64,000 nucleotides of DNA from Streptomyces olivaceus. Lineage in GTDB: Bacteria; Actinomycetota; Actinomycetes; Streptomycetales; Streptomycetaceae. The first letter of the stretch is position 1; each line of letters starts with the position of its first letter. This document shows, piece after piece, positions 16,842-25,954 of this stretch. The translations under genes were made by a program, and so were the position numbers. Location of the stretch: contig NZ_JOFH01000011.1 of NCBI RefSeq assembly GCF_000721235.1, positions 124,001-188,000 on the forward strand. The letters run 5' to 3'. Below the pieces are notes generated by a model that was not told where the DNA came from, made no database searches, and worked only from the letters and a program-made list of their open reading frames with translations.

Positions 16842-17483
16842 GGCGCGGATCGCGTACCGCGTGAGTTCCAGGCGGTCGCGCACGCCGAGCTTCTGCAGGA
16901 GGTTCGCGCGGTGGCGTTCGACGGTCTTGGCGCTGATGAACAGCATTTCGCCGATCTCCTTGGAGGTGTGGCCCTCGGCGACGAGCTTGAGGATCTCCTC
17001 CTCGCGTTCGGTGATGGGCCGCTCGGGCACTCCGCCGCCGCCCTCCATCCGGTCCAGGTAGGAACGGACGAGGGCCCGCTCGGCACCCGGGTATATGAAC
17101 GGCTCGTCGCGCACGGCGGCCCGGCACGCCTCGACCAGGTCCCGGTCGGCGACCGACTTCAGGACGTATCCGCAGGCACCGGCCTTGAGGGCCTCGAAGA
17201 AGTACTGCTCGTTGTCGTACATGGTCAGGATGAGGATGCGCAGCTCGGGCATCCGGCGGGAGAGTTCGCGGGCCGCCTGGAGGCCGGTCATGCGGGGCAT
17301 GGCGACGTCCAGGACCGCGAGGTCGATCCCGGTGGCCCGCGCCGCCGCGACCGCTTCGGCACCGTCACCGGCCTCCGCGACCACCGTCAGATCGGGTTCG
17401 CCGTCGAGGATGAGGCGTACCCCGCGACGTACGAGGGTGTGGTCGTCGGCGAGCAGGACGCGGATCGGGGGCCGTGCGGACAT
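16824..17483 (-). CDS. NarL/LuxR-family response regulator
   Basis: 219 residues. The receiver domain has the acidic pair in LLADDHTLVRRG, the phosphorylatable Asp59 in DLAVLDVAMPRM, and the Lys of YVLKS. The LuxR-type helix-turn-helix runs from about 155 to the end (ITEREEEILKLVAEGHTSKEI, then KTVERHRANLLQKLGV). Its ATG overlaps the stop of the kinase gene (TGATG), so the two are translationally coupled. From memory this is the SCO5785 regulator, which with its kinase affects antibiotic production and sporulation timing in S. coelicolor. A 34-base tandem duplication lies at its end. Confidence 0.92.
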   Translation of the reverse strand: MSARPPIRVLLADDHTLVRRGVRLILDGEPDLTVVAEAGDGAEAVAAARATGIDLAVLDVAMPRMTGLQAARELSRRMPELRILILTMYDNEQYFFEALKAGACGYVLKSVADRDLVEACRAAVRDEPFIYPGAERALVRSYLDRMEGGGGVPERPITEREEEILKLVAEGHTSKEIGEMLFISAKTVERHRANLLQKLGVRDRLELTRYAIRAGLIEP

Positions 17484-18553
17484 CAGGGGCTGTCTCCGGT
17501 TCGGTCTGCGGCACGGTCCCCCGGTGGTGCGGGGACGCGCAGGCGTACGTCGGTGCCCCCTCCGGGGGCGGTTTCGAAGTGGAGCTCGGCTCCGATCAGC
17601 AGGGCCCGCTCGCGCATCCCGTGGATGCCGGCCCCCTCCGCCGCTCCGCCGAGCCCGGTGCCGTTGTCGCGGACGAGCAGTTCCACGGCGGTGGGCAGCG
17701 GACGGAGCCTCAGCCCGGCGCGGTCGGCGCCGGAGTGGCGAGCGGTGTTGGTCAGGCCCTCCTGGGCGACCCGGTAGATCACGAGTTCCGCCTCCGGGCT
17801 GAGCGGGGGCAGGTCTCCCGGCACCTGGTGGTGCACGGCCAGCCCGTGGTGCGTGAACTCGGTGGAGAGCGAGCGCAGGGCGCTGGCGAGACCGAGTTCC
17901 TCCAGCACGCCCGGACGCAGCCGGCGGGCGATCCGGCGGATCTCGTCGAGGCCGGCCCGGGTGGCCTCCTGCGCCAGGGACACCTCTTCGCGCAGTTCGC
18001 CGGGGACCCGGTCGGCCACGCGCTTGAGCTGCAGGAGGACGGCGGTCAGCGTCTGGCCGACCTCGTCGTGCAGTTCGCGGGCGATGCGGTGGCGCTCGCC
18101 CTCCTGGGCCTGCAGGGCCTGCCCGGCACCCGCGGCGCGTTCGGCCTGGAGGCGGTCCAGCATCGTGTTGTACGTGGCGATCAGCTGCGCCGCCTCGGCG
18201 GGTCCGGCGACCTCCGGCCGGGCGCCGGGCACCAGGAGGTCGGCGGTGGTCATCGCGCGGCCGAGCCGGTGCAGGGGCGTGAGCCCGATCCGCAGCACGA
18301 CCGCGTTGCCGACGAGCAGCAGACCCAGGCCCACGAGCAGGACCAGCGCCTCCCGGCCCAGGGTGGGCGTCGACACGGTGACCGGTCCCAGCAGCAGCGC
18401 GGTGGCGACGAACAGGCCGGCGGCGTTGAGCAAGAAGATCCGCCAGAACAGCGACACGTTCCTCTTTCCGCTCCTCCCGGACCTCGCCGACGACACCCCC
18501 GCCGACAGCCTCGCCGACCGCGACCGCCTGCGTATATCCGTCACGACACCCAT
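17483..18553 (-). CDS. Sensor histidine kinase, NarL-partner (HisKA_3) type
   Basis: 356 residues from the ATG at 18553. Two membrane segments (about 36-57 and 68-90) enclose only a very short outside loop, so it probably senses the membrane or an internal cue. A HAMP-like linker follows (LTPLHRLGRAM), then the HisKA_3 helix with ARELHDEVGQTL (His162) and a HATPase_c domain (VAQEGLTNTARHSGA and VRDNGTGLGG). It phosphorylates the overlapping response regulator. From memory it corresponds to SCO5784. It is divergent from the antiporter regulatory gene, with about 100 bases between. Confidence 0.92.
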   Translation of the reverse strand: MGVVTDIRRRSRSARLSAGVSSARSGRSGKRNVSLFWRIFLLNAAGLFVATALLLGPVTVSTPTLGREALVLLVGLGLLLVGNAVVLRIGLTPLHRLGRAMTTADLLVPGARPEVAGPAEAAQLIATYNTMLDRLQAERAAGAGQALQAQEGERHRIARELHDEVGQTLTAVLLQLKRVADRVPGELREEVSLAQEATRAGLDEIRRIARRLRPGVLEELGLASALRSLSTEFTHHGLAVHHQVPGDLPPLSPEAELVIYRVAQEGLTNTARHSGADRAGLRLRPLPTAVELLVRDNGTGLGGAAEGAGIHGMRERALLIGAELHFETAPGGGTDVRLRVPAPPGDRAADRTGDSP

Positions 18554-18655
18554 ATCGCCACCGTACGTGCGGATGGCAGCATGGCGAGGTCGCGCGCATG
18601 TCACGGACGTGCGGAAAGCGCCGCAAGAGATGCAGGACGAATGAGGGGAAAGCTC

Positions 18656-19141
18656 GTGTCAGCTCCACGCCTGAGGGCGACGCCGCTCCCGGGTATCGGG
18701 GTCCAGTACGACCTGGTGACCCGCGAACACCGCCACCTGTCGGTGGTGGCGCACCGCGACGGCACCCGTACGGTGAACGTCTACCGGACGGACGACCCCG
18801 ACTCCTGCGCCCACTCGCTGCGGCTGGCCGGCCCCGAGGCCGGCGCGCTGATCGACGCGCTGAAACCCTCCCACCACAGTGCGAACCTGCTCTACACCAC
18901 CGACCTGGGGCTGGTCGCCGAGCGGATCGAGGTGGCCGCCGGCTCCCGCTGGAACGGGCGACTGCTGGGCGACACCCGCATGCGGACCGACACCGGCGCG
19001 TCGATCGTGGCGGTGCTGCGACGGGCCGAGGCGATACCGTCACCGGCTCCGGACTTCCGGATCGTGGGTGGTGACACCTTGATCGTGATCGGCACCCGCG
19101 AGGGCGTCGACGCCGCCGCGGCGATCCTCGGGCAGGAGTGA
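18656..19141 (+). CDS. Cation:proton antiporter regulatory subunit (KhtT-like, TrkA-C domain)
   Basis: 161 residues from the GTG at 18656, chosen because GAGGGGAAA stands just before it. The N-terminal half begins ATPLPGIGVQYDL as in KhtT-type subunits, and the C-terminal half is a TrkA-C (RCK-C) ligand-binding domain: TDTGASIVAVLR, then PDFRIVGGDTLIVIGTREGVDAAAAIL. In Bacillus KhtT gates the KhtU potassium/proton antiporter. The stop is four bases before the antiporter start, so the pair forms one operon. Confidence 0.88.
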   Translation: MSAPRLRATPLPGIGVQYDLVTREHRHLSVVAHRDGTRTVNVYRTDDPDSCAHSLRLAGPEAGALIDALKPSHHSANLLYTTDLGLVAERIEVAAGSRWNGRLLGDTRMRTDTGASIVAVLRRAEAIPSPAPDFRIVGGDTLIVIGTREGVDAAAAILGQE

Positions 19142-19145
19142 GCCG

Positions 19146-20390
19146 GTGCACGGTGCGGTTCTGCTGATCGAGTTCGGTTCCATCATCCTGGGCCTCGGGC
19201 TTCTCGGCCGGTTCGCCGGTCGTTACCGTCTGTCGCCCATTCCGCTGTACCTGCTCGCCGGTCTGGCCTTCGGCGAGGGCGGGCTGCTTCCGCTCGGCGC
19301 GAGCGAGGAGTTCGTCGCGACCGGCGCCGAGATCGGTGTCATCCTCCTGCTGCTGATGCTGGGCCTGGAGTACACGGCCAGTGACCTGGTCACCAATCTC
19401 AAGTCGCACTATCCGGCCGGCCTCGTCGACTGCGCGCTCAACGCCGTGCCGGGCGCGGTGGCGGCGCTGCTCCTGGGCTGGGGCCCGGTGGCCGCCGTGG
19501 TTCTGGCCGGCGTGACGTGGATCTCGTCGTCCGGTGTCATCGCCAAGGTCCTGGGCGATCTGGGCCGGGTCGGCAACCGGGAGACCCCGGTGATCCTCAG
19601 CGTGCTGGTCCTTGAGGACCTGGCGATGGCGGTGTACCTGCCGATCGTCACGGCGCTGGTGGCCGGTGCCGGGCTGATGACGGGGAGCATCACGCTGGCG
19701 GTCGCGCTGGGCGCGGCGGGCCTGGTGCTGTTCGTGGCGGTGCGCTACGGCCGGCTCATCTCCCGCTTCGTCACCAGCGACGACCCCGAGAAGCTGCTCC
19801 TGGTGGTGCTGGGTCTGACGATCCTGGTCGCCGGTGTAGCGCAGCAGCTCCAGGTGTCGGCCGCGGTGGGCGCGTTCCTGGTGGGCATCGCGCTGTCCGG
19901 GGAGGTCGCGGAGGGCGCGCACACGCTGCTGAGCCCGCTGCGGGACCTGTTCGCGGCGGTCTTCTTCGTCTTCTTCGGGCTGCACACCGACCCGGCCAGC
20001 ATTCCGCCGGTCCTGCTGCCCGCCCTCGCGCTGGCGCTGCTCACCGCCGTGACGAAGATCGCCACCGGTTACTGGGCGTCGAAACGGGCGGGGATCTCCG
20101 TCAAGGGCCGCTGGCGGGCGGGCGGCGCACTGGTGGCGCGCGGTGAGTTCTCGATCGTCATCGCGGGTCTCGCGGTCTCGGCCGGCATCGAGCCGTCCCT
20201 GGGCCCGCTGGCCACGGCGTACGTCCTCATCCTGGTCGTCCTCGGCCCGCTCACCGCCCGCTTCACCGAGCCGCTGGCGATGCGCCTGTTCCGGCGCCGC
20301 GACAACCCCGACCGGCCCGGCGGCTCCCCGGATGGGACGCCCAAGGCGGCGGCGGAGACGGCGGAGGCGGAGGCGTCGGTGGGCGACTGA
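19146..20390 (+). CDS. CPA2-family cation:proton antiporter (KhtU-like)
   Basis: 414 residues, start GTG 19146. About twelve hydrophobic segments are visible, and the family motifs SPIPLYLLAGLAFGEGG, VLEDLAMAVYLPI and FFVFFGLHTDPA are present. It lacks the large cytoplasmic RCK tail of KefC, fitting a system with a separate regulatory subunit encoded just before it. The C-terminal 30 residues are acidic and Ala-rich. It should exchange K+ or another monovalent cation for protons across the membrane. A 13-bp hairpin ends the operon about 100 bases downstream; imperfect CGACTGACCCACCG repeats lie between. Confidence 0.9.
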   Translation: MHGAVLLIEFGSIILGLGLLGRFAGRYRLSPIPLYLLAGLAFGEGGLLPLGASEEFVATGAEIGVILLLLMLGLEYTASDLVTNLKSHYPAGLVDCALNAVPGAVAALLLGWGPVAAVVLAGVTWISSSGVIAKVLGDLGRVGNRETPVILSVLVLEDLAMAVYLPIVTALVAGAGLMTGSITLAVALGAAGLVLFVAVRYGRLISRFVTSDDPEKLLLVVLGLTILVAGVAQQLQVSAAVGAFLVGIALSGEVAEGAHTLLSPLRDLFAAVFFVFFGLHTDPASIPPVLLPALALALLTAVTKIATGYWASKRAGISVKGRWRAGGALVARGEFSIVIAGLAVSAGIEPSLGPLATAYVLILVVLGPLTARFTEPLAMRLFRRRDNPDRPGGSPDGTPKAAAETAEAEASVGD

Positions 20391-20486
20391 TCCACCGACT
20401 GACCCACCGCGACTGACCCACCGCGACCGCCCCACCGGGGCCGACACCCGGCCGGCCCGCCCCGGCCGCCGGCACTCAGGCCCCGC

Positions 20487-20516
20487 ACGACCCCGGCACT
20501 CAGGTGCCGGGGTCGT
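20487..20516 (+). terminator. Terminator hairpin after the antiporter operon
   Basis: A 13-base arm, 20487-20499, pairs perfectly with 20504-20516 around a TCAG tetraloop. It lies between the antiporter stop and the start of the TAXI gene. Confidence 0.75.
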
Positions 20517-20663
20517 CGCACTCGGGCGTCCGCGGGCCCGAAGGTCTACGGCGTCTGCCGGACGCGCGACGCGTGCGGGGGGCAAGCTGCTCGCGGCGGA
20601 GGTCGCCGGGGCGTGTCGGCCCGGCCCTGGTCAGCGCGGGTGCGGGCTGGCAGGATCTCGCCC

Positions 20664-21659
20664 ATGTCCACGCTGTTCTCCCGACTCGGCAGGCGCAGGG
20701 TCGTCCAGGGCGCGGTCGCCGGGGCCGTGGTGCTCGGGCTGCTGCTGTGGTGGCTGCTGCCGCTGGGCGACAAGCCGCCGAGCGGGACGGTCACGTTCAG
20801 CACCGGCACCCGCGCGGGCGTCTACCAGAAGTACGGCGAGCTGCTGCGCGCCGAGCTGCGCAAGGACATGCCGGACCTGGACGTGCGGCTGATGACCAGT
20901 GCGGGCTCGCAGGAGAACGTCGAGCGCGTGGCGTCCGGGGAGGCCGACTTCACGATCGCCGCGGCCGACGCGGTCGAGACGTACAAACTCGCCGGCGGTC
21001 CCGAGGCCGAGCAGCTGCGCGGTGTCACCCGGCTCTACGACGACTACGTGCAGCTCGTGGTGCCGAGCGACTCGGACATCCAGTCGGTCGCCGACCTGCG
21101 CGGCAAGCGGGTGGCCATAGGTCTGCCCCACTCGGGTGTACGGCTGATCGCCACGCGCCTGCTGAAGGCCGTAGGCATCGATCCGGAGACGGACATCGTG
21201 GCCCGCGCGGACGGGATCGACACCGGCCCCGGGCGGCTGGGCGGGGAGCTGGACGCCTTCTTCTGGTCGGGCGGAGTGCCGACGGACGGGCTCAGGCAGA
21301 TCGCGCAGACCTCGGCCTTCCGCTTCGTGCCGATCGACGAGGACCTCGTCACCAAGCTGCACCGGTCCGGCGGTGCGACCCGCTACTACCGCACCACCAA
21401 CATGCCGGAGTCGGCCTACCCCACCGTCCAGAACGGCGCCGTGGTGCCCACCATGGCCGTGTCCAACCTGCTGGTGACCCGCGCGGACGTCGATCCGCGG
21501 CTCACCGAGTGGCTGACCCGGACCGTGCTGGACAGCCGCGACGGCATCGGGGCGCACGTCCACTCCGCGCAGCTCGTGGACCTGCGTACCGCGATCTACA
21601 CCGACCCGCTGCAACTGCACGAGGGCGCCCGGCGCTACTACCGGTCCGTCAAGCCGTAG
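20664..21659 (+). CDS. TAXI-family solute-binding protein, membrane-anchored, no transporter partner
   Basis: 331 residues from the ATG at 20664 (AGGA upstream). A single hydrophobic segment, about 14-34 (GAVAGAVVLGLLLWWLLPLG), serves as signal or anchor. The rest is a type 2 periplasmic-binding fold of the TAXI family: VTFSTGTRAGVYQKYGELLR, RVASGEADFTIAAADAV, LRGKRVAIGLPHSGVR and LDAFFWSGGVPTDGL. TAXI proteins normally feed DctM-type TRAP permeases, but none is encoded nearby. It is convergent with gluK. One structurally known TAXI protein, from Thermus, binds glutamate or glutamine, so a role in glutamate sensing or capture is a fair inference. Confidence 0.88.
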   Translation: MSTLFSRLGRRRVVQGAVAGAVVLGLLLWWLLPLGDKPPSGTVTFSTGTRAGVYQKYGELLRAELRKDMPDLDVRLMTSAGSQENVERVASGEADFTIAAADAVETYKLAGGPEAEQLRGVTRLYDDYVQLVVPSDSDIQSVADLRGKRVAIGLPHSGVRLIATRLLKAVGIDPETDIVARADGIDTGPGRLGGELDAFFWSGGVPTDGLRQIAQTSAFRFVPIDEDLVTKLHRSGGATRYYRTTNMPESAYPTVQNGAVVPTMAVSNLLVTRADVDPRLTEWLTRTVLDSRDGIGAHVHSAQLVDLRTAIYTDPLQLHEGARRYYRSVKP

Positions 21660-21779
21660 GACCGCCCGGTCGGTCGAGCCCGGGGCCCTCGGCGAGGTCG
21701 GCCGGCAGTACTGCCCCGCCGATGCTCCCCTCTCCCCCGGGGCCCGCACCGGTGTCGCCCCGCCGCCCAGGTGCCGCCC

Positions 21780-23207
21780 TCAGGGACGCTCCGGCTCCCC
21801 CTGCGCCGCGGGCGTCCTCGGCACCGTGACCGTCACCTCCAGGCCGTGCGGCGCGTGGTGGCCGAAGGAGATCGAGCCGTCGCCCGCGGCGAGCAGCGCC
21901 CGGCAGATGGACAGCCCCAGACCGGAGCCCTTGATGTTCTGGTGCCGTCCGCTGCGCCAGAAACGGTCGCCCACGCGCACGAGTTCCTCGTCGGTGAGCC
22001 CGGGGCCGTTGTCGGTGACCACGACGGTGGCGGCGCCCCCGGTGGAGGCCACCTCGACCCGGACGGTCTGCTCGCGCGGCGTGAACTTCACCGCGTTGTC
22101 GATGACCGCGTCCAGGGCGCTGGACAGCGTCACGGGGTCGGCCCAGCCCGTGGTCGGCGGGCAGTCGCCGACCAGCCGTACGCCCTTGGCCCCGGCCGTC
22201 GGTGACCAGGCCGCCACCCGCTCGGCGGCCAGCGCGCCGACATCGGTGACCTGCAGGTCGGCCTGGCTGTGCTCGGCCAGCGCCAGGTCCAGCAGGTCGT
22301 CCAGGACCCGGGCCAGCCTCTTTCCCTCTGCCTGGACGGAGGCGATCTCCTCGTTGCCCTCCGGCAGTTCCAGGGCGAGCAGCTCGATGCGCAGCAGGAG
22401 CGCGGAGAGCGGGTTGCGCAGCTGGTGCGAGGCGTCGGCGACGAAGGCGCGCTGCTGCTCCAGCACGTCCTCCACGTGGTCCGCCATCTCGTTGAAGGAC
22501 CCGGCCAGCCGCCTCAGCTCCGGCGGCCCCCCGGCCGGTGCCACGCGGGACTTGAGCCGCCCGGTCGCGATGTCGTGGGTGGTGGCGTCGAGCACCCGCA
22601 CCGGCCTGAGCACCCAGCCGGTCAGCCGCAGCGCGGCTCCGACGGCGAGCAGCATCGCGGCGACCTCTCCGGCGACGATGACCAGCCAGCCGCGCAGGGT
22701 GCGGGAGGCCATCGAGTCGGTCGGGGACTCGGTGACCACGACCGCGACCACGTCGCCGTCCCGGATGACCGGCGAGGCCACCACGAGCCGGCCGTCCTGC
22801 CAGGGCCACACCTGCTGCGGGTCGTGGCTGCGGCGGCTGAGCAGCGCCTCGTCGAAGGAGTCGCGGACCTCTCCGGTCTGGGGCAGGAACCACGTGGTCG
22901 GGGCGTTGGCCATCGGGATGTGGTTGCGGTAGAAGACGCCCGCCTTGATGCCGTAGACCTCGTAGTAGCTGGTCAGTTCGGTCTGCAGGGTCTCCAGGCG
23001 CTCGTCGGTGTCGGTACGGCGCGAGCCGCCCGGCGCGTCCTCGGTGACGAACTGGGCGAGGGCGGCGAAGCGCGCCGTGTCGTCTATCCGGTCGATGACG
23101 ACCTTCTGCTGCTCCGCGCGGGCGACGCTCACGCCGAGCGGCACGCCCAGCGCGAGCAGCACGGCCGCCATCAGGACGATGAGCAGCGGGAGCAGGCGTG
23201 TGCTCAC
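21780..23207 (-). CDS. gluK: Sensor histidine kinase of the glutamate system
   Basis: 475 residues from the GTG at 23207, which overlaps the stop of the regulator gene by four bases (GTGA). A membrane segment at about 5-27 is followed by an extracytoplasmic sensor region to about 173, a second membrane segment at about 174-196, and HAMP (RLTGWVLRPVRVLDATTHDI). The HisKA helix has ADASHQLRNPLSALLLRIE (His261), and the ATPase domain has DNAVKFTPRE, DNGPGL and KGSGLGLSICRALL. From memory the S. coelicolor orthologue GluK senses extracellular glutamate. The sensor domain has no named fold that I can recognise. Confidence 0.9.
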   Translation of the reverse strand: MSTRLLPLLIVLMAAVLLALGVPLGVSVARAEQQKVVIDRIDDTARFAALAQFVTEDAPGGSRRTDTDERLETLQTELTSYYEVYGIKAGVFYRNHIPMANAPTTWFLPQTGEVRDSFDEALLSRRSHDPQQVWPWQDGRLVVASPVIRDGDVVAVVVTESPTDSMASRTLRGWLVIVAGEVAAMLLAVGAALRLTGWVLRPVRVLDATTHDIATGRLKSRVAPAGGPPELRRLAGSFNEMADHVEDVLEQQRAFVADASHQLRNPLSALLLRIELLALELPEGNEEIASVQAEGKRLARVLDDLLDLALAEHSQADLQVTDVGALAAERVAAWSPTAGAKGVRLVGDCPPTTGWADPVTLSSALDAVIDNAVKFTPREQTVRVEVASTGGAATVVVTDNGPGLTDEELVRVGDRFWRSGRHQNIKGSGLGLSICRALLAAGDGSISFGHHAPHGLEVTVTVPRTPAAQGEPERP

Positions 23208-23902
23208 CCGGACCCGCTGGGCGCCGGGGCGACGAGGCGGTAGCCGACGCCGCGGACGGTCTCGATCAGTGCGGGCATGCGCAGCTTGGAGCGCAGGGAG
23301 GCGACGTGCACCTCCAGCGTGCGCCCGGTCCCCTCCCAACTGGTCCGCCAGACCTCGCTGATGATCTGCTCGCGGCGGAAGACCACGCCGGGCCGCTGGG
23401 CGAGCAGGGCCAGCAGGTCGAACTCCTTGCGGGTGAGCTGGACGACCGCACCGTCCACGCTCACCTGGCGGGTCGGCAGTTCGATGCGTACCGCGCCCAG
23501 GCGCACCACCGTCTCCGTGCTCGCGGTGGCGTCCTCGTGGACGCTGCGCCGGCTGACGGCGTGGATACGGGCGAGCAGTTCCCCGGTGTCGTACGGCTTG
23601 ACCACGTAGTCGTCGGCGCCGAGGTTGAGCCCGTGGATGCGGGAGCGGACGTCGGAACGGGCGGTGACCATGATGACCGGGGTGCTGGTGCGCTTGCGGA
23701 TCTTTCCGCAGACCTCGTATCCGTCCTGGTCGGGAAGGCCGAGGTCGAGCAGGACGACGCCGAAGGCCTCACTCTCGGGAACGAGTGCCTGAAGCGCCTC
23801 CTCGCCGCTGCGCGCGTGGGTGACGTCGAAGCCGTGCCGTGCCAGGATCGCGGACAGGGCGGCGGCCACATGGTTGTCGTCCTCGACGAGCAGCAGCCTC
23901 AT
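23204..23902 (-). CDS. gluR: OmpR-family response regulator of the glutamate system
   Basis: 232 residues, ATG 23902 with GAAGGGAG before it. The receiver carries LLVEDDNHVAAAL, the phosphorylatable Asp53 in VVLLDLGLPDQDGYEV, and the Lys of VVKPYDTGEL. The winged helix follows (QLTRKEFDLLALLAQRPGVV, then GTGRTLEVHVASLRSKL and VRGVGYRL). It is divergent from gluA, with about 300 bases between, and from memory activates gluABCD in response to glutamate through GluK. Confidence 0.92.
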   Translation of the reverse strand: MRLLLVEDDNHVAAALSAILARHGFDVTHARSGEEALQALVPESEAFGVVLLDLGLPDQDGYEVCGKIRKRTSTPVIMVTARSDVRSRIHGLNLGADDYVVKPYDTGELLARIHAVSRRSVHEDATASTETVVRLGAVRIELPTRQVSVDGAVVQLTRKEFDLLALLAQRPGVVFRREQIISEVWRTSWEGTGRTLEVHVASLRSKLRMPALIETVRGVGYRLVAPAPSGSG

Positions 23903-24201
23903 CCGGGCTCCCTTCGGTTCATCGGCCGTATAACCGCGGCGGGTACAAAGCGGGTGGGGATCCGGGCGCACGCGCGCGTGCGCCCAGTGCAGTGACGCCG
24001 ATGGAGTGGGACGGCGTCAAGGGTCTGCCGGTCGCGGCCGCCCGAAGTTATCCGGCCGATATGCGCCCAGGTCACCCGGGCTACGACTCGTGGCCACCCG
24101 CTACCGGATCGTGATGCTCAGATCTCCCTCAGATGTAGAGACGCATAGTGTCATGGGTCACTACTGTCCTCCGAAACCGAGGAGGACGGAGCCCGAGAGC
24201 G
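23903..24201. promoter_or_regulatory. Divergent gluR/gluA control region
   Basis: The 299 bases between gluR and gluA must hold both promoters and, by the S. coelicolor precedent, the GluR site. An interrupted dyad, TATC-N5-GATA, lies at 24049-24061, and a TAGTGT hexamer near 24146 fits a -10 for gluA about 50 bases before its ATG. Neither can be confirmed by eye. No gene is visible. Confidence 0.35.
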
Positions 24202-24978
24202 ATGACCGAAGTATCGGTGGCCAAGGAAGACAAGGCCTCGACCGGCGAACTGGTCGTCCTGAAGAGTGTCAACAAGCACTTCGGCGCGTTGCACGTGCTC
24301 CAGGACATCGACCTGACGATCACCCGCGGCGAAGTCGTGGTGGTCATCGGACCCTCCGGGTCCGGAAAGTCCACCCTGTGCCGCACCATCAACCGACTGG
24401 AGACCACCGACGCGGGCTCGATCACGATCGACGGCAAGCCGCTTCCCGCCGAGGGCAAGGAGCTGGCCAGGCTGCGGGCCGACGTCGGCATGGTCTTCCA
24501 GTCGTTCAACCTCTTCGCGCACAAGACGGTGCTCGAGAACGTGACGCTGGGCCAGGTCAAGGTGCGCAAGGTTGACGCCAAGAAGGCCGAGGAGAAGGCC
24601 CGCGCCCTGCTCGACCGGGTCGGTGTGGGCGCCCAGGCCGACAAGTACCCCGCGCAGCTCTCCGGCGGCCAGCAGCAGCGCGTCGCCATCGCGCGGGCGC
24701 TGGCCATGGACCCGAAGGTCATGCTCTTCGACGAGCCGACGTCGGCTCTCGACCCCGAGATGATCAACGAGGTGCTCGAGGTCATGAAGCAGCTCGCGCA
24801 GGACGGCATGACCATGGTCGTGGTCACGCACGAGATGGGCTTCGCCCGCTCCGCGGCCAACCGCGTGGTGTTCATGGCGGACGGCCGCATCGTCGAGGAA
24901 GCCGCGCCGGACCAGTTCTTCAGCAACCCGCGCAGCGACCGGGCCAAGGACTTCCTGTCGAAGATCCTGCACCACTGA
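24202..24978 (+). CDS. gluA: Glutamate ABC transporter ATP-binding protein
   Basis: 258 residues from the ATG at 24202; the in-frame upstream codons do not match the family. Walker A is [10 protein letters not shown] (about 49-58), the Q-loop VFQSFNLF, the signature [15 protein letters not shown], Walker [13 protein letters not shown] and the switch His THEMGFAR. It is the polar amino-acid class (GlnQ/GluA). It powers uptake of glutamate bound by GluB through GluC-GluD, on the cytoplasmic face of the membrane. It opens the gluABCD operon. Confidence 0.95.
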   Translation: MTEVSVAKEDKASTGELVVLKSVNKHFGALHVLQDIDLTITRGEVVVVIGPSGSGKSTLCRTINRLETTDAGSITIDGKPLPAEGKELARLRADVGMVFQSFNLFAHKTVLENVTLGQVKVRKVDAKKAEEKARALLDRVGVGAQADKYPAQLSGGQQQRVAIARALAMDPKVMLFDEPTSALDPEMINEVLEVMKQLAQDGMTMVVVTHEMGFARSAANRVVFMADGRIVEEAAPDQFFSNPRSDRAKDFLSKILHH

Positions 24979-25104
24979 TTTCCCGCGGCGGCCCGGACGC
25001 CTCCACGTCGCCCGCCCCGGCGACCCGCCGTCGACGGCCGCATCTGATCGCCTGATCCTCTGATCGTCCGATCGCAGTTCGATCACAGCCAAAGGATGTT
25101 CACC

Positions 25105-25938
25105 ATGAAGCTTCGCAAGGTCTCCGCCGCCTCGGCCGCCGTGCTCGCCCTCGCCCTGACCGCCACCGCGTGTGGCAGCGACGACAAGGACGGCGGCTCG
25201 TCCGGCGACGGCAAGAAGATCACCATCGGCATCAAGTTCGACCAGCCCGGCCTCGGCCAGAAGACCCCGAACGGCTACGAGGGCTTCGACGTGGACGTCG
25301 CCACGTACGTCGCCAAGAAGCTCGGCTACACCGAGGACCAGATCGAGTGGAAGGAGTCGAAGAGCGCCGACCGCGAGACCATGCTGCAGCGCGGCGACGT
25401 CGACTTCATCGCCGCCACCTACTCGATCACCCCCGAGCGCTCGGAGAAGGTCGACTTCGCCGGCCCCTACCTGCTGGCCCACCAGGACGTGCTGATCCGC
25501 GCCGACGAGGACAAGATCAAGTCGCCGGAGGACCTGAACAACGCGAAGCTCTGCTCGGTGACCGGCTCGACCTCGGCGCAGAACATCAAGGACAAGCTGG
25601 CCCCGAAGGCCCAGCTGCAGCCGTACCCGACGTACTCCGCCTGCCTGCCCGGTCTGCAGAACGGTGCCATCGACGCGCTGACCACCGACGACTCGATCCT
25701 CGCCGGTTACGCGGCCCAGTCCCAGTTCAAGGGCAAGTTCAAGCTCGGCGGCTTCAAGCTGACGAACGAGAACTACGGCATCGGCGTCAAGAAGGGCAGC
25801 GACCTCAAGGACAAGATCAACACCGCCCTCGAGGCAATGGTCGCCGACAAGTCCTGGGACAAGGCCGTCGAGGACAACTTCGGCCCGGCCAACTACAAGA
25901 ACGAGCCGGCGCCCAAGATCGGTGACGTCAAGAGCTGA
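25105..25938 (+). CDS. gluB: Glutamate-binding lipoprotein
   Basis: 277 residues from the ATG at 25105 (AAAGGA eight bases before; an ATG nine bases earlier has poorer spacing). The signal peptide ends at the lipobox LTATAC, followed by GSDDKDGG. The mature part is an SBP_bac_3 fold: GYEGFDVDVATYVAKKLGY, DFIAATYSITPERSEKVDF with the Arg that grips the amino acid, and CSVTGSTSAQNIK. It captures glutamate outside the membrane. A strong hairpin lies between it and gluC. Confidence 0.95.
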   Translation: MKLRKVSAASAAVLALALTATACGSDDKDGGSSGDGKKITIGIKFDQPGLGQKTPNGYEGFDVDVATYVAKKLGYTEDQIEWKESKSADRETMLQRGDVDFIAATYSITPERSEKVDFAGPYLLAHQDVLIRADEDKIKSPEDLNNAKLCSVTGSTSAQNIKDKLAPKAQLQPYPTYSACLPGLQNGAIDALTTDDSILAGYAAQSQFKGKFKLGGFKLTNENYGIGVKKGSDLKDKINTALEAMVADKSWDKAVEDNFGPANYKNEPAPKIGDVKS

Positions 25939-25954
25939 GGCCAGAGCCTGACGG

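Noticed and set aside
16824..20585. 1253-codon minus-strand open frame
   Set aside because: Only its last 220 codons (the response regulator) look like a protein; the rest is antisense to the kinase, antiporter and subunit genes in Arg/Gly-rich shadow sequence.
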